Shown piece after piece: positions 1 through 10,405 of a stretch of DNA of 64,000 nt; position 1 is the first letter of the stretch; every line of letters begins with the position of its first letter. The notes below the pieces were generated by a model that had not been told where the DNA came from, ran no database searches, and was given only the letters and a program-made list of their open reading frames with translations. The translations under genes and the position numbers were made by a program. The DNA lies in the NCBI RefSeq assembly GCF_020921035.1, contig NC_063159.1, positions 8,348,501 through 8,412,500 on the forward strand, written 5' to 3'. The stretch comes from Rhodamnia argentea. Taxonomy: Eukaryota > Streptophyta > Magnoliopsida > Myrtales > Myrtaceae.

Positions 1-824
1 CGAGGAGATGAATATATGCGAGACAACCGTGAAATACTGTTCAAAGATGGGTAGGAATCAAAGGTAACTTGAATAGGTTGATTTAGACAAACGAGAAGGA
101 AGCTTTTCATTGTAGAGCCTCTAATCCCTTCCGAAAGGTTTCTCAGAAGCAGCTAGAATGTAACTTTATTCAATCAAAAAGTATCCGATTACTTAAAGGA
201 GAATTCAAGAACTAATGCGTTGATTTGTTAAAGCAAAGCATGTAGAAATAGGAATGGGATCCCACTTGAGTAACTGCAGTTGTGAGAAACGAACATATGC
301 CGGCTAGCACGTCTCAAGGCCGCAATCGATGCCATTGCTGTACCACAGCTTGCTGTCAAAGCCAAGAACATCTCACAGTGACCAGACAGAAGGAAGTCGC
401 AGTTACTTGCCTCCTTTCGGTAAGTAAGATGCTTTCCAAAGAGATAAGCTGGGTCGAATCGAACACGCTTTGCCCCTTCAAATGATAAAACCAGCTAGCT
501 ATGTGAAACTGATAGCTTCCCTTTCAAGAATCAGATTTTTTTTTTTTCTATATTCATCTGGTAAGATCATTATTAGACCTTTAAAATCTGATATTATATT
601 ATAAAAGAGTGATGTCTGGACCCATTGTACTTTGCTTCTTCACTAGCATGCTACATCTACTATTACCTTTGACTCTAAAGGTTGGGCGAGTGTTTCTTGT
701 TCTCACATAGAAAGGGCTCATAAGCATGGATTCTAATGTAGTTCTAACTACAGGAAAAACATGTTCATCAGGAAAAGACCATCAAATCAGACATTGAAAT
801 AGGTTCTGTTGGAGCACACACATC

Positions 825-862
<38 letters not shown>

Positions 863-1407
863 GCGCCATTTGTGTCCGGCCTCATATCGGAGGTTGTCAA
901 CACTCAATGGCCATAGGTGAAAGAGAGAGAATACACAAGACAGAGTGAGGATAGTTGTTTTGGTTTTGGCAGCGTGCAGGAGTGGACCAATGGCAGCTGC
1001 AACTGTGATGTTTGGTGGTGGCTGCATGATTGGGAGAGGGGTGACTTTTAAGTGCTTGTAGGTTTTGGACAGTTTTCTTGTGGTAAGGAAATATGGTTTG
1101 TGAACGGCTCATTAGAAAGCAGTTTGTAGCAAAGAATAGCTCGCGTATATGAGTTTGGGCTGAACTTGGACAATAGAGTCTCTGAGTTGAACCGAAACAC
1201 ATTTAAGTTATAAGCAACTGAACTAATCTGTGTTCCTCTGACTGAAAAAAAAAGAAAAAAGAAAGAGCTAATCCATGTTCCTGATAATTCTTTCCAAAAT
1301 CAAGTTCCACCCACTTTCAAATTCACTCCATCGAAGAGCTTAAGAATTCCGTCCGCTTTAAAAACATAAAATTTGCATAGCAGGGGTTCAATTAGATATT
1401 TGCCACA
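1..1407. other. intergenic, no gene supported
   Basis: I see no convincing gene here. Open frames are short and carry no family motif. A CT microsatellite lies at about 829-860. Around 300-420 a short plus-strand frame is followed by a donor-like GTAAGTAAG, but it reaches a stop and has no recognisable partner exon. The right part, near 1700-1958, probably includes the 3' UTR of the cyclophilin gene that reads leftward. Confidence 0.5.
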
Positions 1408-1680
1408 GCAAAGAGGCAACATAAGAATTCCGTGGTTTCACAATGAAATCTACAAAGAACTAATAACTTCATAGAAGAAGAAGAAGAAGAAGAAGAAGAA
1501 TACAAGCAAAAAGATGCAGCAGCATATTTGTTCGTTTGATACGGCAAAGAGGCGACAAAACAAATTCCGTGGTTTCACAATCAAATCTAGAAAGAACTAA
1601 CAACTTCATAGAATATAATAACAATACAATCAAAACGATGCAACAGCATATTTGTTCGTGTAATATTGAACCTAACTCTG
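1408..1680. repeat. tandem duplication with period about 136 bp
   Basis: A segment starting GCAAAGAGGC at 1408 recurs at 1544 with few differences (shared TTCCGTGGTTTCACAAT and AACTTCATAGAA). The flanking GCAGCATATTTGTTCGT recurs as GCAACAGCATATTTGTTCGT near 1637. A GAA microsatellite at about 1475-1500 separates the copies. It lies just downstream of the cyclophilin stop codon on the minus strand. Confidence 0.75.
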
Positions 1681-1958
1681 CATTCCCGCACCCTCCACAA
1701 ATCAAAGCTCCATGTACTTTTTACTGAAAAGAGAAACTAATCCCTACCACAAATCATCCCCACCCTGTAAAGTAACAAAAAGAACAAGGAAAAGCGCTAC
1801 CAATCCAAAAGATCCCGGAAACAATGCAAGTAATCTGTCGGAGAAGATAAAACAACTGTCTTGAGAAATGTGGTCTGCCTCAGAAAACTTGTATCCCGGT
1901 TAGTAAATCTCAAGAGGAGCACATGTTAACAACACAAGGCACCAGCTTGGCTAGAGCT

Positions 1959-4900
1959 TCATATTTCACGTTTGAGAATTACGTCGATTATCACTATATG
2001 AGACTTGGGCCGATATCGTTCATCTGTATCCACCTCTTCAATTTCCTGACAGGAATTAAAAAAAAAAATTAATGGGCCAATTGCGCAGTTGTATCTCCAT
2101 AGGAATATAAAACAATTAAGTCTTGAACAAAGATGTGAAATTACCTGTACCACATCTTGTCCCTTGATTACCCGTCCAAAGACAATAAGCTTGTCATTCA
2201 AATCCGGTATGGGAGCAGTTGTGATGAAAAACGCAAATTTCTTGCTGTCTTGCTTACTTTTTGAAGTACCAAGCACAAAAGCCTCATGCTTAGGACTGCA
2301 CGTTAAGAAGAGAAAAACATAAGTGATCATGTAAAATGCAAAACAAAAGGGAAATAGACCTTACAGTGATGATTCAGATCATATCAAGATACCTCATAAG
2401 CTTGCCACGAAGCTTTCCTCTGGAAATCCAATCTTCTGCAGCTCCAAGTCCTTGGGAATCCCCTCCTTGAATAACATAATGTTTAATCACGTGATGGAAA
2501 GGCAAGCCTCTGAAGTGCCCTTTCTGACTGCAAAAATCCAAGTCTCAGGCTGTTACTGCGTATAGTATCAGAGTGCACATAGGTTAAAAAAAATTGCTAG
2601 AGTCAAATAATATTGGCGATAAGTGCATCAAAAGTTACAAAACTTGTCACGAAAGTGCAATTAAGTCCTAAAACTTGTCAAATTAGTACAATCGACTCCT
2701 TCCATTAACTCCGGCCATTCGGGTTAACGGAAAATGTTTTTTTTTTGGGTAAGGCTAACGGAAAATGTTGATGTGGCTTTTTTAATATTTTCTCTCTTAT
2801 ATGTGGTATTACCTCACTAAAACGACATGGTTTTAATCCAAAATTTTCAACAAAAACCTTAGTTAAATTAGATAAAAAAAATAAAAAAGGTAATTAAAAA
2901 AACCCAAAAAAGGAAAAAATATATATAGGGTGAGGTCCCACCGCCCCACCGTCGCCGGAAAGGGCTTGTGGGGGCTCGACAGGGGCCAGTCACGGCGACC
3001 CTCGCCAACTTGTAGGTGAGGGCCTAGCAACCTTGACCTAAGGTCACGGCCCTCCATCCGGAACTAGGTGAGGTGGCCCTTGACCAAATGTGTCGGCCCT
3101 CGTTGAGGCCCTAGCAACCCCCGCCGGCCCTATATGGCGAAGCGGCGGCAATAGCGAGGGCCAACCCCCTTGCCCTTGCCCTTTTTTTTCCTTTTTGTGT
3201 TCTTCTAACATACCTTTTTTTATTTTCTTATCTAATTTAATTATGATTTTAGTTAAAAATTAGGATTTAGGACAACACAACATCATTTTAGTCTTATATT
3301 TCAAGTTTTATTAAGTAATGCCACGTAGAAGAGAGAAAATAATGAAAAAAGCCATGTCAACATTTTTTGTTAGTTTAAATGGACAGAGTTAACGAAAGGA
3401 TTCGCCTGTACCGATTTTACAAGTTTCGGGGCTTAATTACACTTTTTAAAAGTTTGACGACACAATTGCACATTCGTAACAAGTTTTAAAACTTCCAGAA
3501 CACTTATCCCATAATATTGCCTTTGTCATTCTCCTCAGGCAGTAATTCTAATAAATGGAAAGTGAAGAACATTCACCAAAGGATTTACAAGGAATTTTCA
3601 TCAAAGAATTTTGTATTCAGCTTTGGGACTTTCACTGATGTTTCAAAGTGAAGTGCCAAAGCACTTGTGGAATGAAGCTTCTCATACAGCAGTAACCGTG
3701 CACAAGGACCAAATAGTCATCCAATCACAGAGTGCAAAACCTATAGTAGAGGAACCATACGCATTCAGCAGCAAAAGCATAATATTTTGGCCAGAACTAC
3801 TGAATCCCCAGTTAAACGACTATTTCCACAAGTGAAATTACCAGCTGAATCGACCCATATCACACTCTGAACAAACTCAAGTGGTAGGAGAAAAGAGAGA
3901 GATGTTAAAGCACATGAACAAAATATCAATCAGGATCAGCCATCAAATCAGCTGATGAGCAGTAATGAACTTATGGGGTTCTTCCCAAGTCTAAGTTAAG
4001 CTGCAAAGACTTGGTCTGGGATCTTGACCACCAAGAATGACTAAATATTCAAATACACACTCACCACAAGTCAAGGAATTTATCCACAATCTCAGGGGCA
4101 CCATCCTTGAAAAGCTCCACAATGATTTCACCTTTTGATGTATTCAAAATCTGCACAGAAAATAGGAAAAAATTAATTACTAAGAAAATGATAATAATTC
4201 TAGCATTTTGCAGGAGGGACAGGAGGGACCACATACAGAGTCAGGAATATGCGGAAACAGAGACACATGTTTCAGAACACCACTATGCTCAATATCAAAT
4301 CCTTAAAACCATCAACTAAAATGAAGTACAGTAATGCTCCACTAAGGGGCCGCAACTAATCTTTCCCATTTACACCAGGACAGTTTGACATCATGCAGGG
4401 TATGTGGCAAACTCCTCAAAAACAAGACAGCCCCATGCTCAGGGAAACGCACAGAGAGGTTAGAGAACTCGTGTCTTCATAAGTTGTTAAATATCTCACC
4501 TTATTAGCTTAAAAGTGTGAGACTCACTCCCTCCCTCCCTCCCTCTCTGTGACAGAAAATAATCTTCTTCGTTTACACCAGGACAGGTTGACATCATACA
4601 GGCTATTGTGGCAAACTCCACAAAAAAAAGACAGCCCCATGCTCAGGGAAACACACAGAGAGGTTAGAGAACTCGTGTCTTCATATGTTGTTAAAGATCT
4701 CACCTTATTAGCTTAAAAAGTGTGAGACTCCCTCACTCCCTCCCTCTCTTTGTGACCGCAACTAATCTTCTCAGTTACACCAGGACAGGTTGACATCATG
4801 CAGGGTATGTGGCAATAGGGGTGAGCAAATCGGACAGCCCGAACCGGGAACCGCCCGGACCAGACCGGACAGGACTAGTGGTCCGGTTCCCGGTTCTACA

Positions 4901-6892
4901 TGAGTCCAATCCGGTTTCCGGTTCTTAATATTGGAACCGTTTATCGAGCGGTCTGGTTCTCGGTTCCAGAGACATAGAACTGCACCGGAGCGCCCAGACC
5001 GGACCGGTCGAATTTAAAAAAAAAAAATATAACCATAATGTTTATTGTTTAGGATTTGCTTCTTTCTTTTGCACTTCGCAGCCCCCTGCCTCTTCAGTCT
5101 TCACGTCTCTCGCAAGTCCCAACAGCGACAGTCCACGCCACCACCCCTGCTCAACCCCAGCAACCCCTTTCAGAGGTCACACAACCCAAGCAAGGGTGTC
5201 GCATGGCCATATCTCACAAGACCCTCGCTTGAAAAGCAAATTTTCTTTCAAGTTTCTGAGATTCTTGGCTGCAATGAGATTTGAGTCACCTGGACTCGTA
5301 TCTTCCGAGGCCATCGAGCATGTTGTGAAAAATGAATATGCCGGAAAGATTTACCAATTTGAGAATCAAATATAGACTCAAAAATGTTATTGGTTCCTTG
5401 GAACCGACCGGGAACTGGAACCGACCGACGGTCCGGTCTGGTTCCGGAAAATGGGAACCGGGACCACCAGTCCGGTTCCCGGTTCTTGAGGGGAATCGGA
5501 CCGAACTGGAAACCGATCACCCCTATGTGGCAAACTCCACAAAACAAAAGAGCCCCATGCTCAGGGAAATGCACAAAGAGGTTAGAGAACTCGTGTCTTC
5601 ATATGTTGTTAAAGATCTCACCTTATTAGCTTAAAAGTGTGACTCTCCCTACCTCCCTCCCTCCCTCCCTCCCTCCCTCCCTCTCTGAGGCTTGGTATGG
5701 ATACAATCCAACGTATCTTTATTCTTTCTTCCTTTTTGAGATCTGTTCATACAAGGAGTAGCTTATTGCATTGCTTGAACAACATATGATTTCTTTTCAT
5801 TTATTAATAAACTTGACTAATAAACAATTGTTTGCCTCCGCTCCATATTCCACAAACGACATATAACCACAGAGTCCCTCATCACCTCATAATAGAGTAA
5901 TGTTTCTCTTCAGCATTAACATAAAAGGTACAAGATTCATCGGTTTTGTACAGTTTACACTGTTAAATTAGCACAGTTGCAGGGTAAGTAGGGCAGGACT
6001 TGTGCATGATTTGTTCCTGTGGAGTGGGGATGGGGTTTTAACAAAAGCTCCATGAGTGCCCCACCAAAGCATGGGGCAGTTAGTGAGCCAGCTTCTTGAG
6101 GTGCATGGTGGAAATGGACACAATGATCCGCATCTCAACTCGCCCCAAAGAGAAATCATCCAGGTTGAGAAGCAGTCATCATGACAAGATGTGGAAAGCT
6201 TATCTTGTGTGAAAATTATTCCTGTCTATATGCCATAAGTTCTATGAGCATGTCCGTGCAAAGAAATGGACACATTGATTCCTATCCCAACTTTCCCCAT
6301 AGAGAAATCATCCAGGTTGAGAAGCAGTCGTCATGACAAGATGTGGAAAGCTTATCTCGTGTGATAATTCTTCCTGTCTATATGCCATAAGTTCTATGAG
6401 ATGGTCATGCAAAGAATTACAAAAGAAACTTACAGCATAACCAGGAAGATCGTACTTCTTCGAATCTACAGCAGCATCTGTGTCCTAAAATACAAAACTA
6501 TAATAAATCAAACACATTTCATTATATCAATACGAAAGCAGCAAACTGCAAACATTAACTTCAAGATCATTACTCGTTAGAAAGTTGAAAAAAGATAATA
6601 TTACCTCAAAATTTGATAAGCCAGTGCCTGTCTGTTCCACAGACCTGCAAAACAATCATCAGTTTAACCTCAGCAATGGGCAACAAGTAACCTATACACA
6701 ATCTCGTTTTAGGAAACTGAGTCATCAAATAGAATCCTACCTTCTTGACCAGTGCCTATATGTAGCAACCAAGGATAAAACGACCAACCCAATGAACAAG
6801 CAGTACAGAATCATCATAGGAACACTGATGCGAGAAGGGCTCTTCTTCTTTTTACTCTGAAGAAGTAGAGTTTGGGGTTTTATCCTCGCCAT
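1959..6892 (-). CDS. CYP21-4: peptidyl-prolyl cis-trans isomerase CYP21-4-like, membrane-anchored cyclophilin
   Basis: Seven coding exons on the minus strand: 6892-6741, 6644-6605, 6484-6434, 4150-4065, 2527-2393, 2295-2145 and 2045-1959. All junctions are GT-AG and the phases close, giving 233 residues. The start MARIKPQ is followed by a basic stretch and one hydrophobic segment (about residues 24-43), a signal anchor. The catalytic part follows: a strand reading LNTSKGEIIVELF, then GHFRGLPFHHVIKHYVIQGG (cyclophilin core), then FFITTAPIPDLNDKLIVFG and GRVIKGQDVV. Cyclophilins catalyse proline cis-trans isomerisation. Family knowledge places CYP21-4 in Golgi-type endomembranes as a type II membrane protein. 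The typical tryptophan and HxN positions of high-activity cyclophilins look altered (ITTAPIPDLNDK), as is usual for this divergent subfamily. Introns are swollen by repeats and transposons. FIP1 lies directly upstream on the same strand. Confidence 0.93.
2616..3510. mobile_element. MULE-type non-autonomous element with long inverted repeats and GC-rich core
   Basis: The element sits in a CYP21-4 intron. The 9-bp target duplication ATAATATTG is perfect (2607-2615 and 3511-3519). The ends are GCGATAAGTG and, inverted, GGGATAAGTG. The inverted similarity continues for roughly 250-300 bp, including the pattern AAAACTTGT...AATTAAG repeated within each arm. The core (about 2930-3185) is GC-rich, unlike the AT-rich arms. 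There is no transposase frame. A 9-bp duplication with long inverted arms is the signature of Mutator-like MITEs. Confidence 0.85.
4350..5690. repeat. three-unit tandem array (about 203-bp unit), third unit split by a transposon
   Basis: Units begin near 4350, 4553 and 4756. Each carries TTTACACCAGGACAG or a variant, CATCATGCAGGGTATGTGG or a variant, CAGCCCCATGCTCAGGGAAA, GAGAACTCGTGTCTTCATA and a CCCT-rich tail. The third unit is interrupted at 4816-5525 and resumes at 5526. The array lies in the largest intron of the cyclophilin gene. It shows no coding potential. Confidence 0.88.
4816..5525. mobile_element. hAT-like non-autonomous transposon
   Basis: The 710-bp insertion is bounded by the perfect 8-bp duplication TGTGGCAA (4808-4815 and 5526-5533). 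The ends are TAGGGGTGAGC and, inverted, TAGGGGTGATC. The arms are rich in inverted GGTTCCCGGTTC-type motifs near both ends. An 8-bp target duplication with a TAGGGGTG terminus is typical of hAT superfamily MITEs. There is no transposase frame. Removing it restores an uninterrupted third unit of the surrounding tandem array, so the insertion postdates the array. Confidence 0.9.
6113..6415. repeat. tandem duplication, period about 152 bp
   Basis: The segment containing AGAGAAATCATCCAGGTTGA appears at about 6149 and again at about 6301, with ATGTGGAAAGCTTATCT and CTGTCTATATGCCATAAGTT shared in order. It lies in a CYP21-4 intron just before the short exon at 6434-6484. Confidence 0.85.
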
Positions 6893-7830
6893 TTGATGCA
6901 AATTCCCACCGAACTCTTCACCCCGGCGCCAGTTGACAAAGACTGCGAGACACCAAATTCTACTAACTATATTGCAGGGAAAAGCATAAACAAGTTCACA
7001 ACACAGGAACAGTCCACAAACAGTATGGGGTGGTGCCAAATTCCAGTTCATACTTGTCCAGATTTCCACAAACCCTAGAACTAATTTTTTTGCAAGTTCG
7101 GCATGAGAAATCAAAAAGCACCTTCACTCAATATATACCATCGCAACACTTCGTACCCATAGAGTCTATGCATAAGGCAGCAACGATGGTTTTGCATAAC
7201 ATGAGGATTTACGTCCTAATCATCCATACATGACTTGACAAACAAAAATCCGCGAGTTCACTTAATCCACAAACCCAAATACCATCAATTCTCCGAAACT
7301 GTTCGCTTTGATCGAGAAATCACTAAGTCGAGAAAACTAAAGAAAAAGTTCAACAAGTAATCGCAGTCCCAACCTCTTCAAACTTCCCTACTCCAGATCC
7401 AAAACCAACTAAAAGCTGCGCTAACAAACGGAAGCAGCTAATAAGAGCAGCACGACGGACATCGATCTGCGACCACTCAACTACCACAGAACCGGACCCG
7501 CGTTGTCGCGCAAACCAACCGCCGGCACTCCGAACTGGATCGGTGGAAAAACTCGGAACCGAGGACTTTCCACCTCAAGACGAGCCAAAAGAAACCGACG
7601 ATTCCTCCACCAACAATCGACTTCCACACAATCAGGAGACGCGGGAAAAAAAAAACACGCTGAATCCAGCACAAGCGACTGCCGAAGGCGTTACCTGCAG
7701 TCGAAGGAAGTCAAGCCGCCGCTGGCTCTCGCTTCGCTTAGACTGGGGATGAAGATGATCAGGTCGATTCGATCGGCCAGGAGAAATCAGAGATTAGGTG
7801 GGAAGTGAGCGGTTCTTCGAAGACGACTCT
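6893..7830 (-). promoter_or_regulatory. CYP21-4 5' leader with a probable UTR intron
   Basis: Upstream of the start codon on the minus strand there is a good acceptor (GTGTCTCGCAG, exon beginning at 6942). Further upstream is a donor (CTGCAG|GTAACG, exon ending at 7695). This suggests a 752-bp intron (6943-7694) in the 5' UTR and a first noncoding exon of about 100 bases (about 7695-7810). The leader is purine-pyrimidine mixed and moderately GC-rich, unlike the AT-rich sequence beyond 7850. The transcription start is inferred and not shown by a clear TATA box. Confidence 0.55.
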
Positions 7831-10405
7831 GTTTCGCGATTTTCTTCTCCTTCTTCCCTTTCCCATTTTCCTTTATTATTATTATTTTTTTTTTAAAGAT
7901 TTGTTCAACGGAAAAATGATGGACCCCACCATCAGATGCTCTTTCGTCACGCCGTGGTCGTTGGGCTGGCTGCGGATGGAAGTGTGGAGATCTCTTGCGG
8001 GAGATCGCACGGAACGGACGGCTGTGATGGATTTTGATATATCTCCCTCTCTTTTATTATTTTACGGCTGGCGGATTATTCGATATACTTGAGGTCGTTA
8101 TTTCCTCCTCCTTCTTCTTCTTTTTTATTTTATTTCTGTTGGGGAATTTCACAGAACTCCTCGGAATTTTGGCTTTAATGCGTATTTGTCCTCCAACTTT
8201 TAATCATTACCTATTAGTCCTCTTTAAGTTTTATTTTGTTGCAATTGTTAACCCTTCGACGATATCCAAATCTTACCGAAATAACTGGAAGATTTGAAGA
8301 ATGGGAAATAAAGAAAAATTTTTATTCAAGGATACAACCAAATGGCGAGAACTAAAATATCAATAGAAAATTAATAGAAATATAGAGCAATAGGAGTGTC
8401 CAGCTCATCTCTTAATCAAGCAAAACGAAAGTTAAAACAATAATAAAATAATCCATTTGCCAAAAACAACAATTCCTAAAACAAACACGTAAAATAAATT
8501 AAAATTAAAAAATTCCAAACACGTTTGCATATAACATGAATTATGTAATTTCATTTCTCATTCATCCACAAAAGAGGGAGAGAAGGAGGTGGCAGCAAGT
8601 TTAGAAGAGAGAAACTAGGCCCTTTTAGATGCGTTTCAGATTCGATCTAGCCGATCCAGTTTTACACTGAAACTAGATTTGTAAAGTCGGTTCCTCGAGA
8701 GATTCTCGAATCAAAATCAGGAGTCGGGCTAGTAATAGCCAGTTCCAAAAATTTAAAATCGGAAACCGACTTTGAACCTTTCCAGTAAAGCCGATTATGA
8801 TCGGCCCTATTTATAACTCATTCCGATTGTTTTATTCCCACTAACTAAATAAAAAAGAGAACAATAAAATCACAAATAAAATAGAAAAGAAGAAAATCAC
8901 TAATAAGCTATCAAAAGGCTAAATTTACATAAAAGAATCTTACTTTTCCGTTTTCTTTTTCAAATTCTACAAAAAAAAATTATAATAAATGACAAAATCC
9001 TGAATAGTGAATGAAAAATGATAACTTCAACTTTATCAATGCATGAAACATTTGGGGGAACATACACATCTTAATTAGTCTCCTCATAAACTCTCAAAAA
9101 CATATATCCTGTTCTTTTACCTTTTTAACAAATTGCCGTTCAAGGTAACTTCAGTAGGTGTCCAAAAAACTCATTAAATATTTGTTTATTTCGCGAAAAA
9201 TAAACAATTTATAAATCATTTTCTTCAAAACAATAACTTGTATTGCTTACAAAAATGAACGGTAAATGAACGTATGAGACACAAAAAAACAATTCACCAT
9301 CTACAAAAATATGTTTAGAGATAATCTATCATCATTAATAAAATATTTTTCGATGACAAACTATTCCAAGCGATTATTTTTTTTAAAAACATTATCCAAA
9401 TTATTCATTTTTTTTCGCAACAAACAGATCTTGAGAACGTATATTATTTTCCTAAATAATTACTTCCATAAAGATAATGTCAGTCTTTTCATAACTAAGA
9501 CTTTGAATGTTTTTGATGTCCTTTTTCCTTCTAAGTTATTAATGATTACGAAACTTCCAACAAAGATCCAAAAGACTTTGCCACTTCCATTGTGATTTCG
9601 CTTTCCACCAGCCATGTTGAATCCCGGTAACTTGAATTGAAGTTTGCTTCATTCCCAGGTCACATATAGCGTAGAGCCATTTTCATATTAACAAATTGAC
9701 CATCTCATCTCCCTGACAAACTGATTTGATCAATCCTCACTGCCACTTAATCAATGGACGTCTCATTGTGATATTAGATCTCAAAACATTCAAACTAAAG
9801 ACTTGCAACTGTAATCTGAGAAAACTATAAAAGTTCCCCGACACCAGGAAATTTCACTATTGCCAGCAACCATCATCTTACCCGGGTTGGTGACGTCGAC
9901 GATATAGATGTCTCGATGTACCTGCAGTCTTTGGTAGCATTCAGATACTCCAAGCCTTTACTTACTGTCTACCTACTTCATGCAGCGTCTCCAATGTGGC
10001 AAAGTTTTCCTCATAGCTTCTTCGGGAAATCAAAATAGAGCGATGGCTCATTATCAAATGGAAGTTCATAGTCTAAGATTGACTCCAGACAGTTTTCGCA
10101 ACCTTGGAGTAGTTACTCATGGGAGTTTAACGTGTAGACTGTCTCCACAATCTCGAAAATCTGAAGAGACAAATGCATAAATCTATCACCCCGAAATTCA
10201 CATCAACAGAACCCTTAGTACCAACAGAAGAAAATGAAAATCTTCAGGCATTTATCCTCAAAGGTAACATTGGTAAATGAAGATTGAGACGAAGAATTCA
10301 ACTTTACCTGAATCTCCAAGACTTGTCATGTGTAATATGTATAAAATATGTACATGCTTTGTGCTCAGCAACAACATCTGAAATGAAGCCTGTAACATAA
10401 GGAGT
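7831..10405. other. AT-rich intergenic region between CYP21-4 and FIP1
   Basis: No gene is supported. Near 8630-8815 there is a repeat-like segment with alternating GATCGGC/GCCGATC and GTCGGTTCC motifs, resembling a decayed hAT-type MITE. A second MITE-like segment lies at about 9180-9430. On the minus strand near 9890-9970 a short stretch resembles part of a protein kinase core (a GLEYL-like segment followed in another frame by an HRDI-like one). It is too short and disordered to call. The right part, 10180-10405, is probably the FIP1 3' UTR. Confidence 0.45.
9180..9430. mobile_element. MITE, TTTGTTTCG family copy 1
   Basis: The left part reads TTTGTTTATTTCGCGAAAAA followed by ATAAATCATTTTC. 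The right part, inverted, reads TCTGTTTGTTGCGAAAAAA then GAATAATTTGGA. The same paired ends occur at 19678-20228 and 28086-28329. There is no coding capacity. The superfamily is not certain because I could not identify a clean target duplication. Confidence 0.5.

Noticed and set aside
280-425. Possible coding exon on the plus strand ending at a GTAAGTAAG donor
   Set aside because: The frame meets stops on both sides, matches no family I recognise and has no partner exon in phase.
9885-9975. Kinase-like fragment on the minus strand (GLEYL then HRDI)
   Set aside because: The two motifs are in different frames, the match is very short and nothing else of a kinase surrounds it.
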